DNA from: an uncultured Polyangiaceae bacterium
GTDB taxonomy: Bacteria; Myxococcota_A; Polyangia; Polyangiales; Houyiibacteriaceae
NCBI GenBank assembly: GCA_947258625.1
Contig: CAMYJN010000083.1
Coordinates: forward strand, 1 to 7,952
Reading direction: 5' to 3'
DNA length: 7,952 nucleotides
Under the pieces are notes generated by a model that saw only the letters and a program-made list of their open reading frames with translations, had not been told where the DNA came from and did no database searches. Made by a program: the position numbers and the translations under genes. Positions 1-7,311 of the stretch are shown here, piece after piece. Position 1 is the first letter of the stretch. Every line of letters starts with the position of its first letter.

Positions 1-3
1 CGC

Positions 4-38
4 GCCAATCTGGGGTGGTTGCTGTCTTGCAGATTGGC
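4..38. repeat. Nine-base inverted repeat
   Basis: GCCAATCTG (4-12) is exactly complementary to CAGATTGGC (30-38), with a 17-base loop. There is no T-tract on the plus-strand side, and the minus-strand exit lies at the window edge, so a terminator role cannot be judged. A repeat of this size is expected about once by chance in a window this long, so the function is unknown. Confidence 0.3.
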
Positions 39-225
39 ACTTGCGACGTCGACTCCAACCCACATCGCGCCTTTTTCCGCGCCCCTCCATTCATATCCAT
101 CCATGTAAGAGGACGTCCCTGCGACAACCCTGCATACGACGGCAGGCGGCAGCGCGAGCCGGAACGGCGAAGCCCGCGCCAGGGAGGACTACGGTTGGGG
201 TGGGCGGTGTAACCAAACCAAACCA

Positions 226-285
226 CCCCCCAACTCCCGCAACCCCCCACCCACGCCAGTTCCCCCCAACCCTTCACCCCGCCCC
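226..285 (-). other. Two consecutive G-quadruplex-type motifs on the minus strand
   Basis: Read on the minus strand, 285 to 262 is GGGG-C-GGGG-TGAA-GGG-TT-GGGGGG, and 252 to 226 is GGG-T-GGGGGG-TTGC-GGG-AGTT-GGGGGG. Each has four runs of at least three G with loops of 1-4 bases, which meets the usual G4 rule. The plus strand is correspondingly C-rich, with i-motif potential. They sit just past the exit of the leftward terminator at 298-331. Whether they fold or act in the cell is not shown by sequence. Confidence 0.6.
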
Positions 286-297
286 GAAGTTAAAAAG

Positions 298-331
298 TAA
301 CGGCCCGAAAGGGGGGGCTTTCGGGCCGTTA
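298..331 (-). terminator. Strong intrinsic terminator for leftward transcription
   Basis: TAACGGCCCGAAAG (298-311) pairs perfectly with CTTTCGGGCCGTTA (318-331): a 14-bp stem with a six-base loop, all G on the plus strand. Leaving the stem on the minus strand, the next bases are CTTTTTAAC (297-289), which supply the T-tract. The plus-strand exit (GAGAGATGG) has none, so the element is directional. A stem this long is not expected by chance. The nearest leftward gene upstream is the phosphatase ending at 723, so this probably ends the clpP-phosphatase transcript after a long 3' untranslated region, or ends an unseen RNA in between. Confidence 0.85.
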
Positions 332-722
332 GAGAGATGGCGGGTTGGATGAAGTGGGGGGAAACAAGCCAAACCGCCGGTCTAACAACACTACGGGGGA
401 CGTGGGGGGACGTCTTCGCCGCAGTATTTATGTCACTCCTTGTATATGCTACTACCGTGCCAACTATTCAGCGTCTGGAATCATGAATGATCTCATAGTG
501 ATTCCGAGATCGTGATCATTGAACGTCGTTCAGATCTGAAAAGTTTTTTAAGTTCTGTGCCTTTAACCCCTAAATTGCAACCGATCGACCGAAGGGGCAG
601 GTACAGATGTGGGCTGGATCACAATCGAGACATGCTCTGAATAACCCTTACAGATGAATTACAAGTGTATTCAAGCTGGACAGGCGTTAGGCAGCTCACT
701 TTTCATTCTTGCATTCGATTTT
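332..722. other. AT-richer intergenic spacer, no gene recognised
   Basis: From about 420 the base composition shifts clearly towards A and T relative to the genes on the right. Frames on both strands are interrupted often. I looked for tRNA T-loop motifs and for the conserved cores of RNase P RNA, tmRNA and SRP RNA, and found none. It contains a tandem GGGGGACGT pair (395-403 and 405-413), a GATCTC/GAGATC hairpin (489-494/506-511), an overlapping AATGATC/GATCATT pair (486-492/514-520) and the palindrome TTCAGATCTGAA (529-540). The short repeats are within chance expectation. If the leftward operon is read through to the terminator at 298-331, this is its 3' untranslated region. Confidence 0.55.
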
Positions 723-1646
723 TCAGATCTGCATGATTGGGAGCCCGTAGTCGAGCAGCATTTGATGGCTCTCGGAGATCAGGAGCCTGCTCGATCGGCC
801 TTCGGGAGGCGCGACGAACCGGAATTCGCGGGTTGAAGCGCCCGAGGTCGCCTGAGCGAGCTCGGCGATTTGGTGTGACGTGCCTGATACCGACACCACC
901 CCACCTGCACCCGCATTCCGTGCAGATTTGATTTCAGAGTTGAAATCCGCTGTGCCTGTACCGCCGGTCGCACTATCGCCGGATATGGAGGTCAAATGAA
1001 CCACGACTTGGTCGGGACGGGGCTCGTAGGCCTGCCGTAGGTCGACCGGAACATGGCTGTCATCGTTGTGGGCGACGAGCTCGACCTGGCCGTCAGAGAA
1101 TCGAATGGTGGTGCGTCCGGTGTTTCGCATCCGGCCCAGCGGCCAGGGGAAGCGGTCGCGCACTCCGAGAAGGCCGGAGAGGAGCGCGGCAATGATGCCT
1201 CCGTGGGTGAAGACAATCGCTCGGCCGCCCCCGGGCATCCGCTGGCGAAGGGCCTGAAGGGAGGCGTCGGCGCGCTGGAACACCTCCGGCCAGCTCTCGC
1301 CTCCGCCGATGGCGAAGGTCCGGCGGTCTTTGAGCGCCGCGATTTGCTCGGGGAAGCGCTCGACGACCTGCTCCATCGTCAGCCCCTCCCAGTTGCCCAC
1401 GTCGATCTCGCGCCACGCCCTGTCGTGCTCGACCTCGACGCCAGCGGCCCTGGCGGTCTCGGCGGCTCGGCTCAAGTCCGAGCTGAGCACCAGGTCGTAT
1501 CGCTGCCCGAGAAGCGCCGCGCCGAGCGCGTCCACTTGCGTGCGTCCCAAATCGCTCAGCGGGGAATCCCCCTGACCCTGCCAGACGCCCTCCGCGTTCG
1601 ATACCGATTGCCCGTGCCGGACCAGACAGACTTCGAACGTGCTCAT
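723..1646 (-). CDS. Histidine phosphatase (phosphoglycerate mutase-like) with an unusual C-terminal extension
   Basis: The first ~200 of 307 residues form a complete histidine-phosphatase-superfamily domain, branch 1. The signature VRHGQS has Arg10 and the phosphorylated His11, followed by the SDLGRTQ segment. Also visible are [11 protein letters not shown] with Arg60, the acid residue in [10 protein letters not shown] (Glu80), and the second catalytic histidine in VFTHGG (His148). These residues support phosphomonoester hydrolysis or transfer in the cytoplasm, but the substrate (phosphoglycerate, ribazole phosphate, sugar phosphate or phosphoprotein) cannot be read from the sequence. No signal peptide or membrane segment is visible. 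Residues from about 203 onward (plus-strand positions 723-1040) are Gly/Ser/Thr/Ala-rich, match no family I know, and make the protein about 100 residues longer than simple members. The start overlaps the clpP stop as ATGA, implying an operon with translational coupling. Confidence 0.85.
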   Translation of the reverse strand: MSTFEVCLVRHGQSVSNAEGVWQGQGDSPLSDLGRTQVDALGAALLGQRYDLVLSSDLSRAAETARAAGVEVEHDRAWREIDVGNWEGLTMEQVVERFPEQIAALKDRRTFAIGGGESWPEVFQRADASLQALRQRMPGGGRAIVFTHGGIIAALLSGLLGVRDRFPWPLGRMRNTGRTTIRFSDGQVELVAHNDDSHVPVDLRQAYEPRPDQVVVHLTSISGDSATGGTGTADFNSEIKSARNAGAGGVVSVSGTSHQIAELAQATSGASTREFRFVAPPEGRSSRLLISESHQMLLDYGLPIMQI

Positions 1647-2266
1647 GCCGCAGGGGCGACGCCAAGCTCTTTGCGCGGCATGATCACGTGGTCGACGATG
1701 CCGTATTCCTTGGCTTCGAGGGCCGAGAGGAACTTGTCGCGCTCGGTGTCGTGGCGGACCTTTTCGACGTCCTGGCCGGTGTGCCGGGCGAGGATCTCGT
1801 TGAGCCGCTTCTTGGTGTTGAGGATCTCTTTGGCGTGGATTTCGATGTCAGACGCCTGCCCCTGATAGCCGCCGAGCGGCTGGTGAATCATGACCCGGCT
1901 GTGCGGGAGCGCGCGGCGCAGGCCCTTGGTGCCCGCTGCCAAGAGGAATGCACCCATCGATGCCGCTTGCCCCAGGCACACCGTCGAAACGGGGCAGCGC
2001 ACGTAGCTCATGGTGTCGTAAATCGCGAGGCCGGACGAAACCATGCCACCCGGGCTATTGATGTAGAGCGTGATTTCTTTGTCGGCGTCCTCGCTCTCGA
2101 GGTAGAGGAGCTGAGCGATGATCGCGTTCGCCACGAAGTCGTTGATCGCGGTGCCCAAAAAGACGATGCGGTCCTTCAAAAGGCGGCTGTAGATGTCCCA
2201 GGCTCGCTCGCCACGGTGGGTTTCTTCGATGATGGTGATTGCGCGCGTCGCAAAATCGTCGCTCAT
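1643..2266 (-). CDS. clpP: ATP-dependent Clp protease proteolytic subunit ClpP
   Basis: At 207 residues this is a normal-length ClpP, the serine peptidase (family S14) that forms two stacked heptameric rings fed by AAA+ unfoldases such as ClpX or ClpA in the cytosol. The catalytic triad is present: Ser103 in GQAASMGA, His128 in MIHQP and Asp177 at the second Asp of DTERD, with the same spacing (25 and 49) as E. coli ClpP. The segments [20 protein letters not shown] and [14 protein letters not shown] are also typical. The protein begins only about 20 residues before [10 protein letters not shown], so any propeptide is very short. No tig, clpX or lon gene adjoins it in this window; instead it leads an operon with a histidine phosphatase. 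Upstream of the ATG, only weak GGTT/AGAGGG stretches could serve as a ribosome binding site. Confidence 0.97.
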   Translation of the reverse strand: MSDDFATRAITIIEETHRGERAWDIYSRLLKDRIVFLGTAINDFVANAIIAQLLYLESEDADKEITLYINSPGGMVSSGLAIYDTMSYVRCPVSTVCLGQAASMGAFLLAAGTKGLRRALPHSRVMIHQPLGGYQGQASDIEIHAKEILNTKKRLNEILARHTGQDVEKVRHDTERDKFLSALEAKEYGIVDHVIMPRKELGVAPAA

Positions 2267-2341
2267 GCGTGGAACCTAGTCCCTCTGGGCGTCCCCGCAA
2301 TCCGGATTTTGAGGAGCGGGGTTCGGCGCTATGTTCTCCAG
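2267..2341. promoter_or_regulatory. Divergent clpP/argE promoter region
   Basis: These 75 bp separate the divergent starts of clpP and argE, so promoters for both operons must lie here or extend into the opposite coding sequence. I cannot pick out convincing -35/-10 pairs. The 10-base palindrome AATCCGGATT (2299-2308) lies near the middle and is a possible operator, but it does not resemble an ArgR box, and a 10-base palindrome is common by chance. GAGGAG (2311-2316) is the only Shine-Dalgarno-like word on the plus strand and is 25 bases from the chosen argE start. Confidence 0.4.
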
Positions 2342-3493
2342 ATGCTGCCGCCCGCTCTCGAGATGGTCCGCCAGTTGATCGCAGCGCCTTCGGTCAGCTC
2401 GCCGGACCTCCGTTTCGACCAGTCCAACCGCGGGGTGATCGATCGACTGGCCGAGTGGGCGGCCGAGCTCGGCTTTGCCGTGCGGATCGAGTCGCTCTCC
2501 GGAGACTCGGGCAAGGCCAATCTGATCGCCACGCTCGGGGAGGGTGAGGACGGCCTCGTGCTTTCGGGGCATACCGACACCGTCCCCTACAACGCCGAGC
2601 GCTGGACCGACGACCCATTCGTGCTGACCGAGCGGGAGGGCAGGCTCTACGGGCTCGGCACGGCCGACATGAAGGGCTTTTTCGCGGCGGCGCTTCACGC
2701 GGTGGCGCGCTTTGACCCGGCGACGATTCGGCAGCCGATCACGATTCTCGGAACTGCGGACGAAGAGAGCACCATGAACGGTGCGCGTGCCCTGGCCGAG
2801 AGCGGTGAGCATTTCGGACGCTACGCGATCATCGGTGAGCCAACCGGCCTGCAGCCGATTCGAAAGCACAAGGGCGTCTTCTACGTGCAGGTCGCGGTGG
2901 GCGGCAAGGCGGGACATGCAAGCAACCCGGCGCTCGGGGTGAACGCCATCGAAGGGCTGCAGCGGGTGCTCATCGCTCTGCAGTCATGGCGGGACACGAT
3001 TGGCAATCGTCATCACGACGAAGACTTCGAGGTCCCGGCGCCCACCCTCAACTTCGGCCGGATCAGCGGCGGCGACAGCCCCAATCGAATCTGCGACGCG
3101 TGCACGCTCGATGTCGACATTCGATTGCTGCCCGGGATGGAGCGACAGGCTGTGGTCTCCGAGCTTCGCAACGTGGTTGCCGACGCGCTCGATGGAGGGC
3201 CGTGGACGTTCGATCTGCGGGCGGTAGGCGGATACGCAAACGCGTTTTCGGGCCCGACGGATGCCGAGTTCTCCGAGGCCGTCGAGACCTTGTGCGGGTG
3301 TTCAGCCAAGAGCGCGCTCTTTGGAACCGAAGCTCCGTATCTCGCGGAATTGGGGCTGCAGACACTCGTCCTCGGTGCGGGCGACATTGCCGTCGCGCAC
3401 CAGCCCGACGAATATGTCACCATGGCTGCACTTGATCGCGCCACCGATGTGTACGCAAAACTGATTCAACGCTTCTGCACCGACCCGCCATGA
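2342..3493 (+). CDS. argE: Acetylornithine deacetylase ArgE
   Basis: This M20-family metallohydrolase removes acetate from N2-acetylornithine to give ornithine in arginine biosynthesis. The ATG at 2342 gives 383 residues, the same length as E. coli ArgE, with MLPPALEMVRQLIA as a typical family N-terminus. The frame stays open back to 1688, but that part is antisense to clpP and resembles nothing. Expected metal ligands and catalytic residues are present: His77 and Asp79 in GHTDTVP, Asp109 in GTADMKGFF, Glu141-Glu142 in ADEES, Glu166 in IIGEPTGLQP and His353 in AHQPDEY. The dimerisation (lid) domain spans roughly residues 176-290, starting with RKHKG and GKAGHASNPALGVNAIE. The close match of GEPTGLQP, NRIC and LPGM to ArgE favours it over DapE or other M20 peptidases. 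No good Shine-Dalgarno precedes the start. The stop overlaps the argA start as ATGA. Confidence 0.94.
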   Translation: MLPPALEMVRQLIAAPSVSSPDLRFDQSNRGVIDRLAEWAAELGFAVRIESLSGDSGKANLIATLGEGEDGLVLSGHTDTVPYNAERWTDDPFVLTEREGRLYGLGTADMKGFFAAALHAVARFDPATIRQPITILGTADEESTMNGARALAESGEHFGRYAIIGEPTGLQPIRKHKGVFYVQVAVGGKAGHASNPALGVNAIEGLQRVLIALQSWRDTIGNRHHDEDFEVPAPTLNFGRISGGDSPNRICDACTLDVDIRLLPGMERQAVVSELRNVVADALDGGPWTFDLRAVGGYANAFSGPTDAEFSEAVETLCGCSAKSALFGTEAPYLAELGLQTLVLGAGDIAVAHQPDEYVTMAALDRATDVYAKLIQRFCTDPP

Positions 3494-4809
3494 GCCCCAA
3501 AGTCGACCCATTTGTCCAACACTTCCGAGCGAGCGCACCGTACATCCATGCGCACCGCGGTCGGACGTTTGTGATCATGTTTGGCGGAGAGGCGGTGGCC
3601 TCCAAGGACTTTCGGACGCTCCTCTATGATGTCGCGCTGCTCCATTCGCTCGGCGTACGCATCGTTTTGGTTGCTGGCGCGCGCCCTCAAATCGATGAAG
3701 CCTTGGCGCGGCGCGGCGAGCAGTCTCGATTCGAAGGCGACTTGCGGGTGACCGACGAGGTGGCCCTGCAGTGTGTCAAAGAGGCGGTGGGCGCGACGCG
3801 GGTCGAGCTCGAGGCGCTTCTCTCGATGGGTCTGCCGAACTCGCCGATGTCCGGCGCGCGGCTGCGGGTGGCGACGGGCAACTTTGTGATGGCGCAGCCC
3901 GTGGGCGTCCTCGACGGCGTGGACTATCAGTACACGGGCAAGCCGCGGCGTGTGGATGCCGAGGCCATTCGGCAGCGGCTCGATGATGGCGCGATCGTCG
4001 TGCTCACGCCGATCGGCTACTCGTCTACCGGAGAGGCCTTCAACATCAGCAGTCACGATGTGGCCGCTGCAGCCGCCATTGCGCTCGGCGCCGACAAGCT
4101 GATCGGCCTGCTCGAAGGGCAGGGGGTCCTCGATGCGGAGGGGCTGAGCCCGTCGCAGCTCAGCCCGCATGAGGCGGAGCGCTATCTTCACTCGGGCCGC
4201 GATCTGGGTCATGACGTGGAGCGCCATCTGGCTGCGGCGGTCGAGGCCTGCCAGGGAGGGGTGCCGCGTGCGCATTTGGTGGCGCGGCAGAGCGACGGCG
4301 CCTTGCTTCGCGAGCTGTTCACTCGAGATGGGGTTGGCACGATGGTGACCTCCGAGGCCTTCGAAGGAGTGCGCTCGGCGGAGCAAAGCGACATCGGCGG
4401 GATCCTCGCCTTGATCACGCCGCTCGAAGAACAGGGCATCTTGGTCCGGCGTCCGCAGGAGATGCTCGAGAATGACATCGACGGATTTACGGTCATCGAG
4501 CGCGACGGAATGCTCGTCGCCTGCGCTGCGCTCTACGCGTATCCGGACGAGTCGATCGCCGAGCTCGCCTGCCTCGTGGTGCATCCTGATTTCCGCACTT
4601 CGGGCCGCGGCGGTCAGCTGCTGCAGTACCTCGAACGCCAATGCGAAGCCCAAGGTTTGCGCAGCCTGTTCGTGCTGACGACCCAGACCTCGCACTGGTT
4701 TCGCGAGCATGGATTCGATAACTGCGAGTTGAACGAGCTTCCCCAATCACGGCGCTCGCATTACGACCAGGGGCGCCGTTCGAAGATCCTGCTCAAGCCG
4801 CTCGACTGA
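3490..4809 (+). CDS. argA: Amino-acid N-acetyltransferase ArgA (N-acetylglutamate synthase)
   Basis: ArgA transfers acetyl from acetyl-CoA to glutamate, the first committed step of arginine biosynthesis. The 439 residues have the classic two-domain order of the ~443-residue E. coli enzyme. An amino-acid-kinase-like domain (about 25-285) carries VIMFGGEAV, the ARPQID segment and RVTDEVAL; in this family it binds arginine for feedback inhibition rather than acting as a kinase. A GNAT domain (about 293-439) contains DIGGILALI, PLEEQGILVRR, CAALYAYPDE, VVHPDFR, the acetyl-CoA loop RTSGRG (369-374), FVLTTQTSHWFREHGF and a terminal RRSKILLKPL. Where NAG kinases have Lys in the first glycine loop this protein has Met30, as in E. 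coli ArgA, which favours the synthase. The four-base overlap with argE makes co-translation likely, so the operon supplies the first step and the deacetylation step of the linear pathway. Confidence 0.95.
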   Translation: MSPKVDPFVQHFRASAPYIHAHRGRTFVIMFGGEAVASKDFRTLLYDVALLHSLGVRIVLVAGARPQIDEALARRGEQSRFEGDLRVTDEVALQCVKEAVGATRVELEALLSMGLPNSPMSGARLRVATGNFVMAQPVGVLDGVDYQYTGKPRRVDAEAIRQRLDDGAIVVLTPIGYSSTGEAFNISSHDVAAAAAIALGADKLIGLLEGQGVLDAEGLSPSQLSPHEAERYLHSGRDLGHDVERHLAAAVEACQGGVPRAHLVARQSDGALLRELFTRDGVGTMVTSEAFEGVRSAEQSDIGGILALITPLEEQGILVRRPQEMLENDIDGFTVIERDGMLVACAALYAYPDESIAELACLVVHPDFRTSGRGGQLLQYLERQCEAQGLRSLFVLTTQTSHWFREHGFDNCELNELPQSRRSHYDQGRRSKILLKPLD

Positions 4810-4923
4810 CGCATCTGCGCCAAAGCACAGGGCTTTCGGTTCACGCTTGGATGCGATTGCGAATCGTGCTACTCGTCCCCGAATTCGCCTAAATGGGACG
4901 TGATTCGTCGTTGATACGCGCAA
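4810..4923 (+). promoter_or_regulatory. argA-helicase spacer with short inverted repeats
   Basis: The 114-bp gap between argA and the helicase shows no clear terminator: AAAGC/GCTTT (4822-4826/4832-4836) could form a five-base stem, but no T-run follows. CGATT-GCG-AATCG (4854-4866) and CGAATTCG (4880-4887) are small palindromic words close together, with a further GATTCG at 4902-4907; they could be operator half-sites for the helicase promoter, though chance is a fair explanation. No convincing sigma-70 boxes are visible. Confidence 0.25.
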
Positions 4924-7311
4924 ATGAAGCAGGCTGAGCTCAATTCCCGCCCGGACGTCGATGCTCCTCCCCGAGACGAGGAGATGGGGGACATCGTGGG
5001 CCAGGAGGAGAAAGTCCTCGCCCGCGTCCACCGGACCGCCGCGGCCTCGCGTCCCACGCACCGCGGTCAGCTCATCGACTATGACGCAGAGCTCATCGCG
5101 CTCCGCGACCAGATTCGGGAGGCGCGGCTCGAAGACATCCCTCCGCTCGTCGAGGAGATGGAACGCCTTCAGCAGGTGGCGCAACGCCGGGCGAAGGTGA
5201 CCGAAGGCACGGTCGACCCGATGTCGCCGTACTTTGGCCGAATGGTCCTCGAAGAAGAGGGCCGTAAGCGCGAAATCCTGATCGGCCGCTCGACCTTTCT
5301 CGATTCCAAAACCGGTGTGCGCATCGTCGACTGGCGCGACGCGCCGGTGAGCCGGGTTTACTATCGTTACGAAGAAGGCGACGACTACGACGAGATCTTC
5401 GGCGACCGGGAGGTCGAGGGCGAAGTGCTAGTCCGTCGCAACCTGTCGATCACCGCGGGTAAGCTGCGGCGCATCGGTACGCCCCAAGGCACCTTTCGGC
5501 GTTCGCGCGACGATCAATGGAGCCGCATCGCCGATCAAGCGACGAGGCTTTCAGGCGGGCAGGGCGCGGCCATGCGCCCCGAGTCGCACCATCGGCCAGG
5601 TGAGCTCGGGATTGGCGACGATGATCTGCGCGAGGACAAGCATCTCTCCGAGATCACTGCACTGATCGACCCGCACCAGTTTGACCTGATCAGCCAGCCA
5701 ACCTCCGGGCTCGCCGTCATTCAGGGCGGTGCGGGAAGTGGCAAGACGACGATCGGGCTTCACCGGCTAGCCTACCTCGCGTTTCAGGATTCGCAGCGCT
5801 TCCGTTCGGACCAAATGCTCGTGATCGTCTTCAACGACGCCCTGGTTCGTTATATTTCGCGCGTGCTTCCGGCGCTGGGCGTCGAGGAAGTTCCCGTGCA
5901 GACCTTCCAGCTCTGGGCCGAGCAGCAGCGGCGCCGTCACATTCCCAAGCTCACCGCGCGCTACGTCGAAGACACGCCGACGCACGTCATCCGCTTGAAG
6001 AAGCATCCGGCCATGCTGCGCGCGATCGATCAGTACGTCGCCGATCTTTCCGAGCGGGCCGAATCGGAAATTTTGAGCGAGTCAGAGCGAGGCGAAGGCG
6101 GCGATCGGGTAGCCCGGGTTTGGGGTGGCACGGCGGCGGAGCCTCTGGGCGTGCGGCTCGAGGTCCTTTCGCAGTGGCTTCAGGACCGTGAGGGGAATGC
6201 CCAGGAGGTGGCCCTCGGCACCCGGCACGCCGTCGGGCGCATCTGCACGCGCTGGACGACCCGCACGCGCGACGTGGTCACCGCCTGGGCCGACCTGGTG
6301 ACCGACCGCAACCGGCTCGTCGGCGCGTTCAAGCGCTGGGCGCCCGACGCGCTGACCGACACGGAAATCGAATGGGCGCACTCCTGGTGCAGCCGTCATT
6401 CGACGGCAGTCCTCATGGCGTACGAAGAGGCGCTCGATGAAGACGAAGACACGCAAGCGCGCAGCGTGGGTGTGGATGGGGTCGACAACGATGAGCCCGC
6501 GGAGCTCGACCGCGAAGACGATGCGCTGTTGCTTCGAATCTTCCAAGCCCTTCGCGGCCCGCTCTCGGGGCGGCGGGGTCCGCTCGAGTACGAGCACATG
6601 TTCGTCGACGAGGCGCAGGACATGAGCCCCGTCGAGTTGGCGGTCGTGCTCGACACCGCGACCGAGCAGCAGAGCGTGACGCTTGCCGGCGACATTGCGC
6701 AGAAGCTCCACCTCGACAACGGATTCAGCGATTGGCGGCACGTGCTCCAGGAGCTGAAGCTCGACCACATCGAAATCGAGCCTCTCAAGCTCAGCTACCG
6801 CTCGACACACGAGATTCTGGAATTTGCCACCGACGTACTCGGCCCGCTTCGGAACGAGGTCTCCGGCGAGGCCACGCGCTACGGCGCACCAGTCGAGCTG
6901 TTCCAGTTCGGCGGAAGCGGGGAGGCGGTCGGCTTTCTGTCCGAGGCGCTGCGCAGCCTCGTCAGCTCGGAGCCGCTGTCGTCGATTGCGGTCATCTCCC
7001 GCTACCCCGAGCAGGCGGACGTCTACTACAAAGGCCTTCGGCACGGTGAAGTGCCAAACCTTCGTCGCATCGCCGAGCAGGATTTCCCGTTCAGGCCGGG
7101 CGTCGATGTGACGGATGTGCGACAGGTCAAAGGCCTCGAGTTCGACTACGTGGTCATTGTGGAGTGCAATTCGGCCGCGTTTCCGGTCGACGACGAGTCC
7201 CGGCACCTGCTCCACATCGCCGCGACCCGGGCCGCTCACCAGCTTTGGGTTTTCTCGACCGGAAGCCCGTCGCTCCTGTTGCCCGAGGCCCTGGTCCGAG
7301 CCTCCGGCTAG
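4924..7311 (+). CDS. helD: HelD-like superfamily 1 helicase/RNA polymerase-associated ATPase
   Basis: A 795-residue protein with all UvrD/Rep-type motor motifs: Walker A GGAGSGKTT (268-276), Walker B VDEAQD (561-566), motif III AGDIAQK (588-594), motif IV LSYRST (623-628), motif V VKGLEFD (735-741) and motif VI HIAATRAAH (764-772). The N-terminus marks the HelD group: a charged helical, probably coiled-coil stretch (about 50-95), then PYFGRM, LIGRSTF and IVDWRDAPVSRVYY (102-147). In studied members (Bacillus, Mycobacterium) this arm enters RNA polymerase and helps release stalled or idle enzyme; assigning that role here is inference. An Asp/Glu-rich segment (501-533) lies before Walker B. An in-frame TGA at 4912 makes ATG 4924 the first possible start; ATG 4984 (MGDIVGQEEKV) is an alternative closer to where family similarity begins. 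Neither has a well-spaced Shine-Dalgarno. It could instead be a DNA helicase IV-type enzyme. Confidence 0.85.
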   Translation: MKQAELNSRPDVDAPPRDEEMGDIVGQEEKVLARVHRTAAASRPTHRGQLIDYDAELIALRDQIREARLEDIPPLVEEMERLQQVAQRRAKVTEGTVDPMSPYFGRMVLEEEGRKREILIGRSTFLDSKTGVRIVDWRDAPVSRVYYRYEEGDDYDEIFGDREVEGEVLVRRNLSITAGKLRRIGTPQGTFRRSRDDQWSRIADQATRLSGGQGAAMRPESHHRPGELGIGDDDLREDKHLSEITALIDPHQFDLISQPTSGLAVIQGGAGSGKTTIGLHRLAYLAFQDSQRFRSDQMLVIVFNDALVRYISRVLPALGVEEVPVQTFQLWAEQQRRRHIPKLTARYVEDTPTHVIRLKKHPAMLRAIDQYVADLSERAESEILSESERGEGGDRVARVWGGTAAEPLGVRLEVLSQWLQDREGNAQEVALGTRHAVGRICTRWTTRTRDVVTAWADLVTDRNRLVGAFKRWAPDALTDTEIEWAHSWCSRHSTAVLMAYEEALDEDEDTQARSVGVDGVDNDEPAELDREDDALLLRIFQALRGPLSGRRGPLEYEHMFVDEAQDMSPVELAVVLDTATEQQSVTLAGDIAQKLHLDNGFSDWRHVLQELKLDHIEIEPLKLSYRSTHEILEFATDVLGPLRNEVSGEATRYGAPVELFQFGGSGEAVGFLSEALRSLVSSEPLSSIAVISRYPEQADVYYKGLRHGEVPNLRRIAEQDFPFRPGVDVTDVRQVKGLEFDYVVIVECNSAAFPVDDESRHLLHIAATRAAHQLWVFSTGSPSLLLPEALVRASG

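Larger units (their letters stand above)
1..297. other. Left-edge non-coding stretch, C-rich on the plus strand
   Basis: I recognise no gene here. Two short plus-strand frames (15-212 and 41-352) translate into Arg/Pro-rich sequence with no family resemblance, and they run through the C-runs and the terminator, so I do not call them. From about position 90 leftward all three minus-strand frames are open, but the stretch is too short to judge, so a leftward gene beginning near 90-104 and continuing outside the window cannot be excluded. From about 200 to 290 the plus strand is dominated by runs of C separated by A and T, quite unlike the coding DNA further right. Confidence 0.6.

Noticed and set aside
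1..104. Possible start of a leftward gene leaving the window (ATG on the minus strand at 104, 100 or 90)
   Set aside because: Only about 30 codons are visible, all three frames are open, and the translations are unconvincing, so it cannot be supported.
395..413. GGGGGACGT repeated twice, considered as a small tandem repeat or iteron
   Set aside because: Only two copies, in a G-rich stretch with no replication gene or further copies.
529..731. Ten-base word TTCAGATCTG at 529-538 and 722-731, and the palindrome TTCAGATCTGAA at 529-540, considered as attachment or recombination sites
   Set aside because: Repeats and palindromes of this size are expected by chance in about 8 kb, and no integrase or mobile gene is nearby.
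654..836. Small plus-strand frame of 60 codons over the phosphatase 3' end
   Set aside because: No SD and no family resemblance, and its second half is antisense to the phosphatase tail.
1053..1865. Plus-strand frame of 270 codons opposite the phosphatase and clpP
   Set aside because: No family features, and both minus-strand genes have intact catalytic residues.
1688..2341. Open frame extending argE upstream by 218 codons, antisense to clpP
   Set aside because: It resembles no protein, lies entirely opposite clpP and its leader, and ArgE has its normal length from 2342. Stop-free antisense frames are usual in GC-rich genes.
2331..2378. Fifteen-codon frame with three Arg codons overlapping the argE start, with GAGGAG upstream; considered as an arginine leader peptide
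   Set aside because: Arg codons are frequent in any GC-rich frame, the SD spacing (14 bases) is poor, and there is no attenuator hairpin between it and argE.
3466..4746. Minus-strand frame of 426 codons opposite argA
   Set aside because: Arg/His/Leu-rich shadow of a gene with complete ArgA motifs.
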